The notes under the pieces were generated by a model. It worked only from the letters and a program-made list of their open reading frames with translations, had not been told where the DNA came from and searched no databases. Below, one piece after another: positions 12,031 to 23,430 of a stretch of 64,000 bases of DNA. The DNA is from Ailanthus altissimus (taxonomy: Eukaryota; Streptophyta; Magnoliopsida; Sapindales; Simaroubaceae), in the NCBI GenBank assembly GCA_946807835.1, contig OX327705.1, positions 16,832,501 to 16,896,500 on the forward strand, written 5' to 3'. Position 1 is the stretch's first letter. Each line of letters starts with the position of its first letter. A program made the position numbers and the translations under genes.

Positions 12031-12180
12031 TCGAACCTTAAAGGCCTATAAGGGATGAGATCCCAAGTTCGACATTGGTTGAGGGCGTAGGTTACCTGCG
12101 AGGGGTGTGAGTGGTGAGTCAGTTGATACTTTGGTGGACCCAATGTGTTTGATGGGCTCTATATATTCTTACACTATTTA
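12031..12180 (+). repeat. SINE-like or short non-autonomous repeat, second copy
   Basis: Carries GAGATCCCAAGTTCGACATT and GGGCGTAGGTTACCTGCG, related to the minus-strand piece at 5698-5830, followed by TGGTGGACCCAATGTGTTTG and a TATATATTC tail. It lies exactly at the join between the Athila-like gag remnant and the copia gag. It may have inserted at, or caused, that join. Class uncertain. Confidence 0.4.
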
Positions 12181-12950
12181 CCTTCTTAATTGTTTTAAGT
12201 TTAACGATGATTTACACCACTCACGGTTAAACTTTCTCTGTCGTAGAGCAATGTATCAACAAAGTGTTTATAGTTACGGGGAAAAGAACTCAATAGGATG
12301 ATCACCTTATTTTTATGTTGATAGTTTCAAGAACAATGATGATCTTATTGAAGGTGTCTATATGGTATTTTATTGGCATCCCTTAAAACATGGGCAACTG
12401 ATAAAATTTCTTTTTTATATATAATCAGTTGGCCAACGATTTTCTCATATAAAGAGAATTTAACTTTTTCTAAAGACTAATAGCTGTCTTTTTTCCTGCA
12501 ACTTCCCTTTAAAACTTTATTACTCAACGACAGAACGATTATACTATGAGCCATTTTTTTGAATGTCTTTCTTATCTGCTTCAGCCTTTGATGAGTCTGA
12601 TGTCTTTTTTTATATATAATCAGTTGGCCAACGATTTTCTCATATAAAGAGAATTTAACTTTTTCTAAAGACTAATAGCTGTCTTTTTTCCTGCAACTTC
12701 CCTTTAAAACTTCATTACTCAACGACAGAACGATTATACTATGAGCCATTTTTTTGAATGTCTTTCTTATCTGCTTCAGCCTTTGATGAGTCTGATGTCT
12801 TTTTTTCTTTGCTAGATAGAGCTATAGTCTCCTCTAATGCCGAACCTAATCGTTGGTTCATCAGCAACGTTGTTACCTTAATCTTCCACAGATTGAAATC
12901 ATTCATCCTTTTGAATTTCTCTACTTCATACTTGGTGTGGCCATGACTAC
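12181..12950 (-). pseudogene. Ty1/copia gag remnant (UBN2-type)
   Basis: The minus strand encodes TKYEVEKFKRMNDFNLWKIK near 12940-12880, then VTTLLMNQRLGSALE, KGKLQEKRQLLVF, later IDTFNKIIIVLETINIKI, and finally YKHFVDTLLYDRESLT near 12240. These match in order the copia gag blocks KFDGKNDFGLWRVKM, EHLDEFNKI and FVDTLLYGRESLT. The gag coat protein would package element RNA; this copy is broken by stops, a frameshift after the start and a 195-bp tandem duplication. It is just downstream of a PBS at 12960-12971, as expected. Probably the same element as the RT pieces at 1-3482. Confidence 0.8.
12411..12805. repeat. Near-identical tandem duplication of about 195 bp
   Basis: The stretch from ATAATCAGTTGGCCAACG (12421) to GATGAGTCTGATGTC is repeated starting at 12616. 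I saw one substitution (ACTTTATTACTC against ACTTCATTACTC) and a one-base difference in a T run. It lies in the copia gag and must be far younger than that element. Confidence 0.9.
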
Positions 12951-12959
12951 TTAGAACTG

Positions 12960-12971
12960 GCTCTGATACCA
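12960..12971 (-). promoter_or_regulatory. Primer binding site, initiator Met tRNA type
   Basis: The minus strand reads TGGTATCAGAGC, complementary to the 3' end of plant initiator methionine tRNA, three bases inside the LTR end at 12975. It fixes the orientation of the copia element and the border of its 5' LTR. Confidence 0.9.
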
Positions 12972-12974
12972 GTT

Positions 12975-13457
12975 TGTTGAAGCAGAAGTGTATCAAGCAA
13001 AAGATATGGTGCAGCAACAAGTAATTACAAAGTAATCTAAAGAGAGAAATGTAGAAGAAACACAAGAAATTTACATAGTTCGACAATTGCCTGCATCCAC
13101 AGTGGATCAAGATCTCAACTTTTTATTATTAAATCACAATGCACGCACAAAGTATGCCTTTTATAAGGATATCAAAGCTCACAAAGAACTCTTAACAATT
13201 TTTCACTAAATTGTCTCTCTTGTAATCAAGGATTTTTTTTGTGTGTGTTGTTTGTATTGTGATGATTGATATCAATTACAATAAGTTATAAGGGTTTATA
13301 TAATGTTAATACTAATTTTAGAAACTCTAAACCTAGTCGGAATATAAGCTTGTAGGCATCCAAATCTCATTTAAAGAAGCCAATTGAGATAAAACAGAAA
13401 ATACCTATAATTTGCCATATAAACAGTACCCCCTGCATGAACAGTGCAAGTAAATAG
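12975..13457 (-). mobile_element. Copia 5' LTR, 3' portion
   Basis: On the minus strand the LTR ends CTGCTTCAACA directly before the PBS. The sequence has the usual copia LTR transcript leader features (GATCCACTGTGGATGCAGG, TCTTGTGTTTCTTCTAC). The upstream part is cut by the insertion of the element at 13458-20779; what remains of it to the right of 20784 was not recognised. Confidence 0.65.
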
Positions 13458-15658
13458 TGTTGGACGATCTAAGGCACGTGGGTGTATGCATGTGCAATTA
13501 TGTCTATTGCCTAAATACAAATCAAATACATATTTAAGTCTGACGGAAGTATGATACTTACAATAAATACAATAAATACAATATATTAATCACATTAATA
13601 TTTATAGGATAGAAAACTCACCTCAATGTGTAACGTTATACATGTATATTTTTTTGAAGTCCGCATGGAGATTAACTCGCGGACAATTCTAGTCACCAAC
13701 ACGGTAGGCGTGGTGAGCTAGAACAACAACCCTATACGCAGCATCGGGTTTAACTCTTAAACTCCAAAATAGTCGGTATGTGTTTTATCATTTTCTCCAA
13801 AAGGATAAGAAATAGAGAATTTAAAGCAATCTATCATTGCTTCAATTGGAAACATAGAGAAAAATGAAACAGTTTCATTTTTCCCTTTATTTTTTTTTCT
13901 TCCTTTTTTTATCTTCTTATCTCGTTTTTCTTCTCTTTTTTTTTTTCTCTCTTTCTCTTTTCTTTACTTTCTCTCTTTCTCCATTTCTTTCTTCTCGGCC
14001 AAATGACCATAACACACAAAATCTCAATTTCAATCTCTCTTCTCCTTTTATATATATATATATATAATTAGTAATGGGTGCCAAATAGTTGGCACCCAAA
14101 TATAATATAATAATATATATAATATCTAATAATATAATATAATATAATAATATATTATATAATAAAATAAAATAAAATAAAATAAAATAAAAATATATTA
14201 TATAATATAAAAAGAGAGATTTTTGATTATTTAACAATTAAATAATTAAAATAAGAAATGATCATTTTACTCCTCATAAATAGTTACCAAGTTCACCTCT
14301 TAGTAGGTCCCACCAAATTTCACGCTTGGGTAAACTCAACTGAGGGTCCACAATATGCTACGTGTCATTATACAATTAGTAAATAATAATTATTGACTAA
14401 TTATTATATTTAATACTTAAATACAGACACACACGTATTCTCGTGGTATTACTGAATATTGCTGGATTAAATAATTTAATCTGGCACGCTGCCCAGTGCA
14501 CAACGAGTACACTCCATATCGCGAGACTCCCTAGGTCTTACGCCCGATTTATCAAATGGAACTATTCTATGAGTCTGTGAGCAATGCCCCACGCACACGT
14601 CACGGATATACAAACTAGCGCGTTGAACCATACAAGCTGAGGTTACAATGCATACGTATAGTCCCTCCGTCATAATATCCTAGATGTGCGGGGATATAGA
14701 TTATCACCGTCAAATCCCTTTGTGCTCATCCATGTCCTATCTCCAGACTTGTATCTCATTGAACAATATGCACAAACTCCTTTGCCATATTGTTCCACCC
14801 TGGCGGAACTCTTTCTCGGGATGATTGCTTGTGGCCACAAGACTTTCTGAGATATAGTCTCGAAGCATTTGGGTATCTAACTCCATATGGGAGCTAACAA
14901 ATCCCATATCTGTACGCACCAGACTCCATAAGCATCGGACCATACCCAGCGGTCACACCATGAAAGGTCCGTGAAATGTGTGGAACCAAAGTATGATGGA
15001 TCACTTACAAGCCCAACGTGGCACTCAAGTCAAAGGACCACGTATACTACTCAACTCGAGAGGACCCTTCGTTGACGGCTTACATTAAATGTCTATCGGA
15101 GGCCCTCGTGAGTTTGTCCCATATCCAGTCCTAACTGGATACCCATATGTCAATACGAACTCCAAGCTCGAGGTCAATCAGGAACGACTGTCTATACCCG
15201 ACAGATACGACATATACTGATCTATATATAAAAGGGTATCCACCGACAGACCCGCATCGGCAAAAATAGATCATGGATTATTATTCAAGAACATACTTGC
15301 TCAACATGCATTTCTTGGCACCTAATTGCAACTCTTGTAACTATGCAGTTACTAGTATATTCCCAGGTCTATGTCCTATTACAGACAAGGCTCCAACTCT
15401 TGGATCTGCTGAGTATTATACCCAACTAACACTTAACTGTGCTAACATTTAACAATTATATCTCTCATCATGGCTAACTATAAGCCCTTATCTAAACTCT
15501 TTAGATCTGATCCGAACTCCTTCAGATCTATTATATCTATAATGTTACATGCATAATACCATATAATTTGGTATTAGCGATTTAATGAAAATGTATACTT
15601 GTATAAATACACAAGTATATGTACATTCAGAGATGGCACGTAAGTACCGACCCTAACA
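13458..15658 (-). mobile_element. Complete 3' LTR of a second copia element
   Basis: 2201 bp, from TGTTGGACG on the plus strand to CCCTAACA at 15658. It is in minus orientation: a polypurine tract GCAAGTGGGAGAT lies at 15659-15671 on the minus strand, directly upstream. The left flank AATAG (13453-13457) and right flank AATAA (20780-20784) of the whole element match at four of five bases. It shares long similarity with the LTRs at 5869-7925, 4237-8614, 1443-3350 and 19602-20779. It contains a polypyrimidine tract (13865-13995), TATA microsatellites and an AT-rich block at 14090-14210. Confidence 0.85.
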
Positions 15659-18600
15659 ATCTCCCACTTGCTCTAGTGTCATTCCTGATGGCATCTTATA
15701 CACATCGACTCTACGTGTTTCATAAACACTTTTAGAGTAATAGCCTTTAGATAGTGGGTCTGCTATATTATTTATAGAATACATTTACAAATAATCACAT
15801 CTCTTTTAGCCAAAATCCCTCTAGTGATATGAGACTACTCTTAACATAATTAGAGTACTGGTGTCCTCTTTGCACTTCGGCTTATAATATGACTTTATTT
15901 TATCGCAAACTTATGGGATATGATTCATTTGTCTTGGAACTCTTCCAAGTCCAGCGATAAACCTATGAATCCTCACTGCCGCTTCCGCTGCACCAATCTG
16001 AATTAGCAGTGAATTCTAATTTGGTGTAATTCCAATGTCCTTAGTACTATAGAGAATGAGCACATTCCTAGATGTAGACTCTCTATCATCCAGGTCAAAC
16101 AAAAAAGTCTGATTCCGTGCATTCACTCATTTGTAAGTTACTTTCTTCATATTTTATAAACTTATTCTTTATACCCTCAAGGTACCTCAGGATATGTTTG
16201 ACTACCATCAAATGGTGGTCACCTGAGTCAGACTAAAATCGGCTCGTAACTTTTACAACCAAACTAATCTCAGGTCTCAACCACATTATAGCATACATCA
16301 AGCTTTGAAGAGTTGATGTATATAGTGTATTAGACACTCTAACTCTCTTATCTTTGATCTGAAGAGACATTCTCTTCGAAAGATGAACACCAGGTCTATT
16401 AATGTACAATGATTTAGGAGAGTCCTATCAGCTTCCTAACTCTATCTTTATAAAGCTCTATACCTAGTATAAAGGAAGCCTCTCCCAAATCCTTTATGGA
16501 GAAATTCTTACGAGTTACTTCTGACTGATTCTAATATATTGACATCATTCTCAATGACTAGTATATCATCAACAAAGAGCATGAAGAAGACTATCATGCT
16601 CCCACTGAACTTTCGTGCACATTAGAGCAAAAGTCTGGCTGGACATAAAACCTTTAAGCTATTCCATAAATATCTCTTACTCAAGGTATTCATTCCGGAA
16701 CACCTTCCTTACATCCATCTGCCAAACTTCAAAGTTATAATATGCTGCAAGAGCCAATAAAACTTTAATAAACTTTCACATCAATATTGGTTCAAAGGTT
16801 TCCTTTTAATGATGCCAAATCACTAAGGATTACTTTTCTATAACTAATAGATAGCCTAGAAGGTCTCTACCTTCTATCTGGCTCCCACTACCTCTTTGTA
16901 AACTTTTTACAACCAATGAGAACAATTCTCACAGGTAGCTTTACCAAGTCAAAACTTGATTCTAATGCATATAGTCAATTTTATTTCCATGGCTTGTTGC
17001 TGCGTCCCGAATCGATGTTTAACATCGACTCCCTACAGGTTAAAGATGATTTTCTTCTACCAAGAAAACTCCAAGTTTTCCTTCAGGTATCAACTATACC
17101 TAAAAGGTGACCTAGACATCCTTTCCGACCTATTTGGAGAGTGTGCTAAAGAGTCACTGCTTAATTGAGCTTGAGTTCCCATCCTTGGTTCATTAATTTC
17201 TAGATTGACTTCACCAAGTCCATTTTTCTCTATAATTCCCACGATCCATGAGAAACTCTTTCTCTAGAATAGTGGTAAACTGAGAAATGAACATACTTCG
17301 CTTCTCTAAATCATAGAACTAATATCCTATTGAAATCACAGGATACATAATGAACCTATACATGTACCTCTTGGGTGTTGTATATCTTGTTGAGTAATTC
17401 TTACAAAACAAGATACCCTGCAGCGTAACTCTTACGTAGGCAGGACAACCTCAAGTCTTAACTTACTTAAAACACGGCTTCCTTCCTTTCTGTATCTCAT
17501 ACGCAATGGAAGGAACAGTTTCTGATGGAACTCTACTTAATAAGCAGCTATGTTTGGAGCATAGACTCACAGATATAGATCGGTAACACTCATTATCAAT
17601 CGGATCATATCTAATAAAGTCTGATTTCTCATTTCTAAAATATCAATATGTTATGAATTACCTGAAGGACTAAAATGAGTGAGGATCTCATTCTTCCTTA
17701 AACAAACAGAAAACTTGCTGTCAATGTACTCACTACCTCGATCTAATCGAAGGGATATAACGTACGTTCTGATATATTTGGTCATTACCGTGAATACATT
17801 ATTCATAAACTGGTTAAGTCTTCATGGTCAGATCAGGAATCCAACCATATTTAACCAGACGGATAAGTGTCTCACGCCTATATGACCTAAACTTATATAC
17901 CACAGCTCCATATCATTTAAGGATTCCAATCTTCAGACATTTCTAATTTTGTATATAATATTTATTTATTAACTGACATTCAGCTAATAGGACATCATAT
18001 TAATTATGCAATGCAACTATTGTATTACATACAAAAAGTAAATTAAGCTGCCTAAAAACTTGGACCTGTAAAAAATCACCATTTCCTACTCTCAACTTAA
18101 TTTCTATAAGCTGTTGCATTGTAGTCCTCTCAATCCCTACAACATTTTGCATATATAAGAGGGATATACAACATCTCATTCCCAGCTTGAACTAGCATTA
18201 AATTCTCTAGAAATGTCTATTTGTTTCAAATATAAACCTGTGGGAGTCTTCCTAACAATTATACGATTTCTAGGGTAGAGGAATTTTTAATACCCAACCT
18301 TATTGTAATTGAACATTTTTCATCTACACACTCTCTTGTTGATCTTTGGATAAATATTGCCTCTAAGGATTGATACTGGGTATCTGCCTTATCGTCTTCT
18401 CCCTTACTCATTTGGTCTTACCAGATATACTTAAAGTAAAAGATGAAGCACCCTTAACAAAAGAGGTCACACCCACTCTATTCAATCCTTTAGAGGTATT
18501 ATTAGAATTACCTTACGGCAAACTCTGATCAACATTAAATCCAATATTTTCTAAATCCAGAACACTTCTGAGATTCCTCCACTGGTCAGAGTATTTCTTA

Positions 18601-18700
18601 GTCCCCTAGAGTTGGACTGCATCAACTATACATACCAACTGGTTCGTAGTGACCATTATTCTTGACAAGCCAAACTTACGGGAGATGTAAGCGGAATATT
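15659..18700 (-). pseudogene. Decayed copia pol of the second element
   Basis: Minus-strand motifs in order from right to left: a GAG-pre-integrase-like block (ELWYISLGHIGVRHL) at about 17920-17870; RT palm sequence EVWQMDVRKVFRNEYLE at about 16735-16680 (family: WQMDVKTAFLNGYLEE); FSGSMIVFFMLFVDDILVIE at about 16615-16550 containing the V-D-D active site; and ADPLSKGYYSKSVYETRR near 15760-15710, then the polypurine tract. The frame is broken by many stops, so it cannot encode an active enzyme. The sequences between the motifs are too decayed for me to assign integrase and RNase H borders. Confidence 0.75.
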
Positions 18701-19601
18701 CATTAAATCGCTAATAGAAGGTTTTAAATTATGAGTATACAAAGTATACATATTTGATTTAAAATGCCTTCCTACTACTTTACATAATCTCAGTAATCTC
18801 TCGAATGGGAAAACAATAGTTTAAACTTTTTAAACTATACAGCGGGAAGTAGATCCCATTGAAATCTACTCGGGCCTCACGCTGTAGAAATGTTGGCCTT
18901 TATAAACCTAACAGGTAGACAACACTTTTTAATTGCATCACATGCAACTCTTACCCCTTGATCCTAAATACACCTTATCCTCACGTTATAGCAATATTGG
19001 ATAAGCGTATTCCAGATTAACTTGTCAATGATCAAATATATGCTACCGATACTACCTTCACATTGTAACAATATTGGGTAATACTTTCACATATATTTGC
19101 CCCATCTCATGTTTAATCGACATAGTCCAAGTCTAACCGACCAAGCCCCTTACGCTGTAGCAATATTGAGATAAGGCCAACGTGATTCGTCTAACACTGT
19201 ATTAACAAAACGGATCAAAATAAAATATTATGTCATAATATAATATTCTTCAATCTAATTAAGAGGGATTTTTATATCTATAGTCTCCATACTCCTAAAA
19301 AAGGTGATTCTCAATTTAATTAATTTTTCTATACAAGCACAACTAACCCCCACCAGTAGGGCTCCCATTGTGGCTACTAGCACAGAAAAATTAATTCTGA
19401 TTTATAATATAGACCGATAACTTTTTATCACTACAACTCATAAATCTACACATGCAAAATTATTCTTGAAACACTGTTCCAAAAATATTGTAGCTATAAA
19501 CAGTAACTTCTATTTTACTGTAACTGTGAACAATAACATTTACTATATCGTGAACAGTGAAACTTTACTGTTCATGTGCTACTTTACTGATAATTTTTAG
19601 C
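18701..19601 (-). other. Copia leader/gag-side region with a recurring 22-nt motif
   Basis: No coding motif recognised. A motif close to GYTGTAGCAATATTGG, preceded by CCTYAC, occurs at 18875-18898, 18978-19000, 19055-19078 and 19146-19170. At 19450-19590 several CTGTGAACAGTAAC-like units repeat. The region sits where the 5' leader should be, next to the truncated LTR, but no PBS was found. Confidence 0.5.
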
Positions 19602-20779
19602 ATAACGAGTACACTCCATATCGTGGGTCTCCTTAGGTCCTACGCCCGATTCGTCAAATGAAACTATTTTATGAGTTTGTGAGCAATGCTTTATGCACAC
19701 GTCACGGATATACAAACCAGCACGTTGAACTATACAAGCTGAGGTTACAACGCATACGTATAGTCTTTCCGTCATGATATCCTGGATGTACAGGGATATA
19801 GATTATCACCTTCAAATCCCCTTGTACTCATCCATGTCCTATCTCAAGACTTGTATCTCATTGAACAATATGCGCAAACTCCTTTGCCATATTGTTCCAC
19901 CCTGGCAGAACTCTTTTCCGGAATGATTGATTGTGGCCACAATACTTTCTGAGATATAGTCTCGAAGCATCTGGGTATCTAACTCCATATGGGAGCTGAC
20001 GGATCCCATATTTGTATGCATCGGACTCTATAAGCATCGGACCATACCTAGCGACACCCAGCGATCACACCATAAAAGGTCTGTGACATGCATGGAACCA
20101 AAGTATGGTGGATCACTTACAAGCCCACCGTGACACTCAGGTCAAAGGACGACGTATACTACTTAACTCGAGAGGACCCTCCGTTGACGGCTTACATTGG
20201 TGTCTATCAGAGGCCCTCGTGAGTCTGTCCCATATCCAGTCTTAACTGGATACCCATATGTCAATACGAGCTTCAAGCTCACATTCGATCAGGAATGACC
20301 ATCTATACCTTATAGGTATGACATATGCTGATCTATATATAAAGGCATCCACCGACAGACCCGCATCGGCAGAAATAGATTAGAGACAATTATTCGAGAA
20401 CATATTTGCACAACATGCATTTTCTGGCAGCCGATTACAACTCTTGCAACTATGCAGTTACTAATATATTCCCAGGTCTATGTCCCATTACAGACAAGAC
20501 TCAAACTCTTAAATCTGTTGAGTATTATAACCGGCTAACACTTAACTGTGTTAGTATTTAGCAATTATATGTCTTAGCGTGGTTAACTATGAGCCATTTT
20601 TTAAACTTCTTAGATCTGATCCGAACTCTTTCAGATCTACAATGTCTGTAACGTTATATGCATAATACCATATAAATGGGTATTAGCGATTTAATGGGAA
20701 TGTACATTTGTATAAATACATAAGTATATATATATATATATATATATTCAGGGATGACACGTAAGTACCGACCCTAACA
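19602..20779 (-). mobile_element. Truncated 5' LTR of the second copia element
   Basis: Aligns with 14496-15658 from AACGAGTACACTCCATAT to CCCTAACA. The part equal to 13458-14495, which on the minus strand is the U5 side, is missing together with the PBS. With the complete LTR at 13458-15658 it brackets the pol remnant. It ends next to AATAA (20780-20784), the probable target duplication. Confidence 0.8.
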
Positions 20780-20784
20780 AATAA

Positions 20785-21930
20785 TTCATTGTTTTCGATT
20801 TTTCATTTTATTTTTTTCTAATACGACCTTTAGATACTAAATATCTCATCGACTCTTTATTGATGTTTAACTTAAAATAAATTTTGTTTCTTAATTTTGA
20901 ATTACTAATTTCTAACATAGTTAAATTGAGTTGAATGTTGAATAACTAAATTTTAATGATTTGGTTGTTTGGTTTTACTTAATATTTGAATATAATTATT
21001 AAATTATTTGATTTATTTTTAAAAAAATTGAAAACTAACACTTTTAAATATACATTGTTATAAATTTTTAATGTTAATATAAAATTTATTGTAGTTATTT
21101 ATGAAAAATATGAACATAAAAATATTAATAAAAAAAAATAACTAAAAGACTGTTAAATTATACAAATTAGTATTGAAATTATGTTTATATATATTTTATT
21201 GCAATTGTCTGTAACTTATAATTTTTTTTCTTGTTTTTTAAAGTTGTAAGTAAATACATGAATTATAAATTCATCGGTACAATAAGTAAGATGATAGATG
21301 TAAGTTGGACAAGGATATTTTTGAGAAAAAAATCAGTATTCTCTTTTTTAACATTAAGTAAAAAAGCCATATTTTTTTTTTCAAGTTTTCTATTAAGCTA
21401 AAATTGATTTAAAATTAACTTAAAAATTAAATAAACTAAATTAAGTCGTATTTAATATTAAACTAAAACAACAAAAAAATTCTATAATTTCTTAATATTT
21501 TTGTATTCTCTATTTTCATAAGATTGGATCAATATATACTCCAATTTTATGCATATGATTTTCTTAGATACCTTAAACATAAATACGGATCCCTTGAATT
21601 CTGATTAGCGATTGATAAATAATGAAAAAAAAATTATAGAATTGATCGTAATTATGGCGATTTTGTTTTTTTTAAAAAAAAGTAGGGGTCTAGTACTCGT
21701 CCCAAATAAATAAACAAAGTGATCATATTTTATTCTACTATTTATTTTATTAATTAAATATCAGAACATTTACTTTTGAATTCGAAATTAAATAAATTTG
21801 CCAAAAATGATGAAAGGCAGAGGAAAAAAGAAATAGAATCTCGAAAATTATAATCTAAACTAAAACAAGTTGTAAGCTTTTCCTTTAAAAAAAAAGTTGT
21901 ATGTTGCCAATAAGAATATGCCACGTCGCA
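20785..21930. other. AT-rich intergenic DNA
   Basis: No ORF, RNA or transposon end recognised. Poly-A and poly-T runs are common. It leads into the promoter-like block at 21940. Confidence 0.6.
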
Positions 21931-21939
21931 CATATGACT

Positions 21940-22025
21940 AAACCCTAATCTGAGGACATTCCAGTAATTAATCCATAGTCATCTCTATAAAATGACAATT
22001 CCAAACCCTAACTCTCTCGCTCTGA
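21940..22025 (+). promoter_or_regulatory. Promoter-like block: two telo-boxes and a TATA box
   Basis: AAACCCTAA occurs at 21940-21948 and 22003-22011. CTATAAAA is at 21985-21992, and a CT-rich initiator-like stretch follows at about 22011-22022. A CCACGTCG element lies at 21921-21928. In plants, telo-boxes near the start site are typical of genes for translation and ribosome biogenesis, including snoRNA genes. The spacing from TATA to the CT-rich stretch (about 25-30 nt) fits a start near 22015-22025. Confidence 0.6.
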
Positions 22026-22362
22026 ACAATCCTCCACGCATTTTTGTTTCAAATAACATTTCTCCATTTTTGTTTAATTAAACCGAAACCCATTTTGCCT
22101 CTTTGAGTAGCCATATGAATACATATGTAAAATTTCATATTTGGTTTAGTTAGGAGGCAGAGATCGAATTAAAAGGCCTTTTGAGGGGACTCTTGATTTT
22201 CATTTCATCAATTTTCCCCCCAAGCAGCCTTTTACATTTTACATTTTCATTAACCATTTGTATTAATAGTTAATGCCTCTCGAATAACCAGAAGGTTTAA
22301 AGTTTTTAACTACGCCATTTGGTTCAGACAGAGGCTTAAATCAAAATCCCCGCAGCAAGAAG
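22015..22362 (+). ncRNA. Putative first exon of a spliced transcript without a long ORF
   Basis: Begins just after the TATA/telo-box block and ends at a good donor, AAG then GTAATA at 22363. The only ATGs open very short frames (for example ATGAATACATATG and ATGCCTCTCGAATAA). No protein exon was recognised downstream before the foldback element at 23935, or after it. A possible acceptor, TTGCTTGTACAG, ends at 26215. It could be the 5' UTR exon of a gene whose coding part I fail to see, or a non-coding RNA host gene. Confidence 0.4.
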
Positions 22363-22673
22363 GTAATAATTATTCTACCCATTTTCTTCTAATTTGGGAT
22401 TTTGCCTTATAGCTTCGGATATTTTAATTTTTAAATCTTTTTTGCTCGTATATGTTCACCTTAGAATCTTTAATGGGATTTTTAGGCTAAAGAAAAGAAA
22501 TTAATCAATAGTTTATCTCCCGTTTAAGATTTGGCTACGGGCTTTTCTTCTTCTTGTTGTTAGTTTTTTTATGATTTCAATTTGTAATGATAAGAGAAGT
22601 CTCAGACAAAATTTTAAACAAGTATGTGGGAGGTTGGTGATTATATCTTTGTCCATAATGATATGGATGTTTG

Positions 22674-22858
22674 ACTAGCCTCTCCAAAGGCCAAATGGTG
22701 ACAATTATCGGTTGCCATTTGGTCCAAGTGGGTCTTCTCCTGGCATAGTTAGAGGGATAGGAATTAGTCACCTCTGTTCCTTTCCCATAGAATGTTTGGG
22801 ACAGTCTTTATATGTTATGGTACCTTAGCTGGAATAGCAACGTATTCCAGCGTTTTTT
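22674..22858 (+). ncRNA. Foldable repeat A (candidate structured RNA)
   Basis: First of two diverged copies (second at 23255). A stem ACTAGCC (22674-22680) with GGCATAGT (22742-22749) closes an internal loop and an upper stem of about 14 bp, GGCCAAATGGTGAC (22689-22702) with GTTGCCATTTGGTCC (22711-22725). An ATAGGA (22757-22762) fits the H-box rule ANANNA. A further stem CTGTTCC / GGGACAG (22774-22804) and a perfect 9-bp stem GCTGGAATA / TATTCCAGC (22828-22851) followed by six Ts come next. The first hairpin resembles an H/ACA snoRNA hairpin with a pocket. The second half does not fit that model well, so the class is open. Confidence 0.35.
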
Positions 22859-23254
22859 ATAATTTGAATTTTGAACGTAATAATGTGTGATTTTTTAGTG
22901 GATTTTACGTTGTTGTGTTACATTGGGAATGTATTGTTTGTATTATATATTACCTAACTTTAATGATTTGCTTTTATAAAGATTAGGAGCATTAGCATTG
23001 GCATAGACCCATAGATCAGGAGATTTGGTATTGGCATAGACCTATAGAGATTAACTTCAGTTGCATTTTGGCCATAAGTTACATATTAGCATGAAAGTTC
23101 AACTTTGGTTCTCATTTTCAAAGCTAAGCAGTATTTTTGTCTGGATGAATTATTTGATTGATGTTTGGTTTGTTTTGAAATATTCAATTACAAATCAACC
23201 ATTATATTTTGTTATTGTGTCTTAGTTCACACATAAATATATAGATGTTAAACC

Positions 23255-23430
23255 AGCCTCTTCAAAAGACGAAATGGTGACAATGCAGTGCCATTGGTCG
23301 CTGTGGAGGCTAAAAACAAGAGGCTGTCCTCCTGACCCAGTTTCGAGGGAGAGAAACGAATCTCCTTGGTTCCTTTCCCATGAATGGTTTCAGACATTCT
23401 TCCCATTCTTTATTTTATTAAAGCTCATTC
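23255..23430 (+). ncRNA. Foldable repeat B (diverged copy of A)
   Basis: Shares GAAATGGTGACAAT and GTTCCTTTCCCAT with copy A in the same order. A hairpin closes with AGCCTC (23255-23260) and GAGGCT (23306-23311), around an upper stem AAATGG / CCATT. Candidate H-box-like ACAAGA follows, and AGACATTC ends the similar region. Copies A and B are about 580 nt apart; the AT-rich sequences after each (22985-23200 and 23690-23880) also look weakly related, suggesting an old tandem duplication of about 600-700 bp. Confidence 0.35.

Noticed and set aside
14476..14943. Minus-strand frames of 65 and 68 codons (also 19584-20021)
   Set aside because: They recur in both copia LTR copies as expected of shared LTR sequence, and have no domain.
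22828..22858. Perfect 9-bp hairpin followed by T6, looking like a bacterial intrinsic terminator
   Set aside because: The window is plant nuclear DNA. The hairpin is more likely part of the structured repeat; a Pol III stop at the T run is possible but unsupported.
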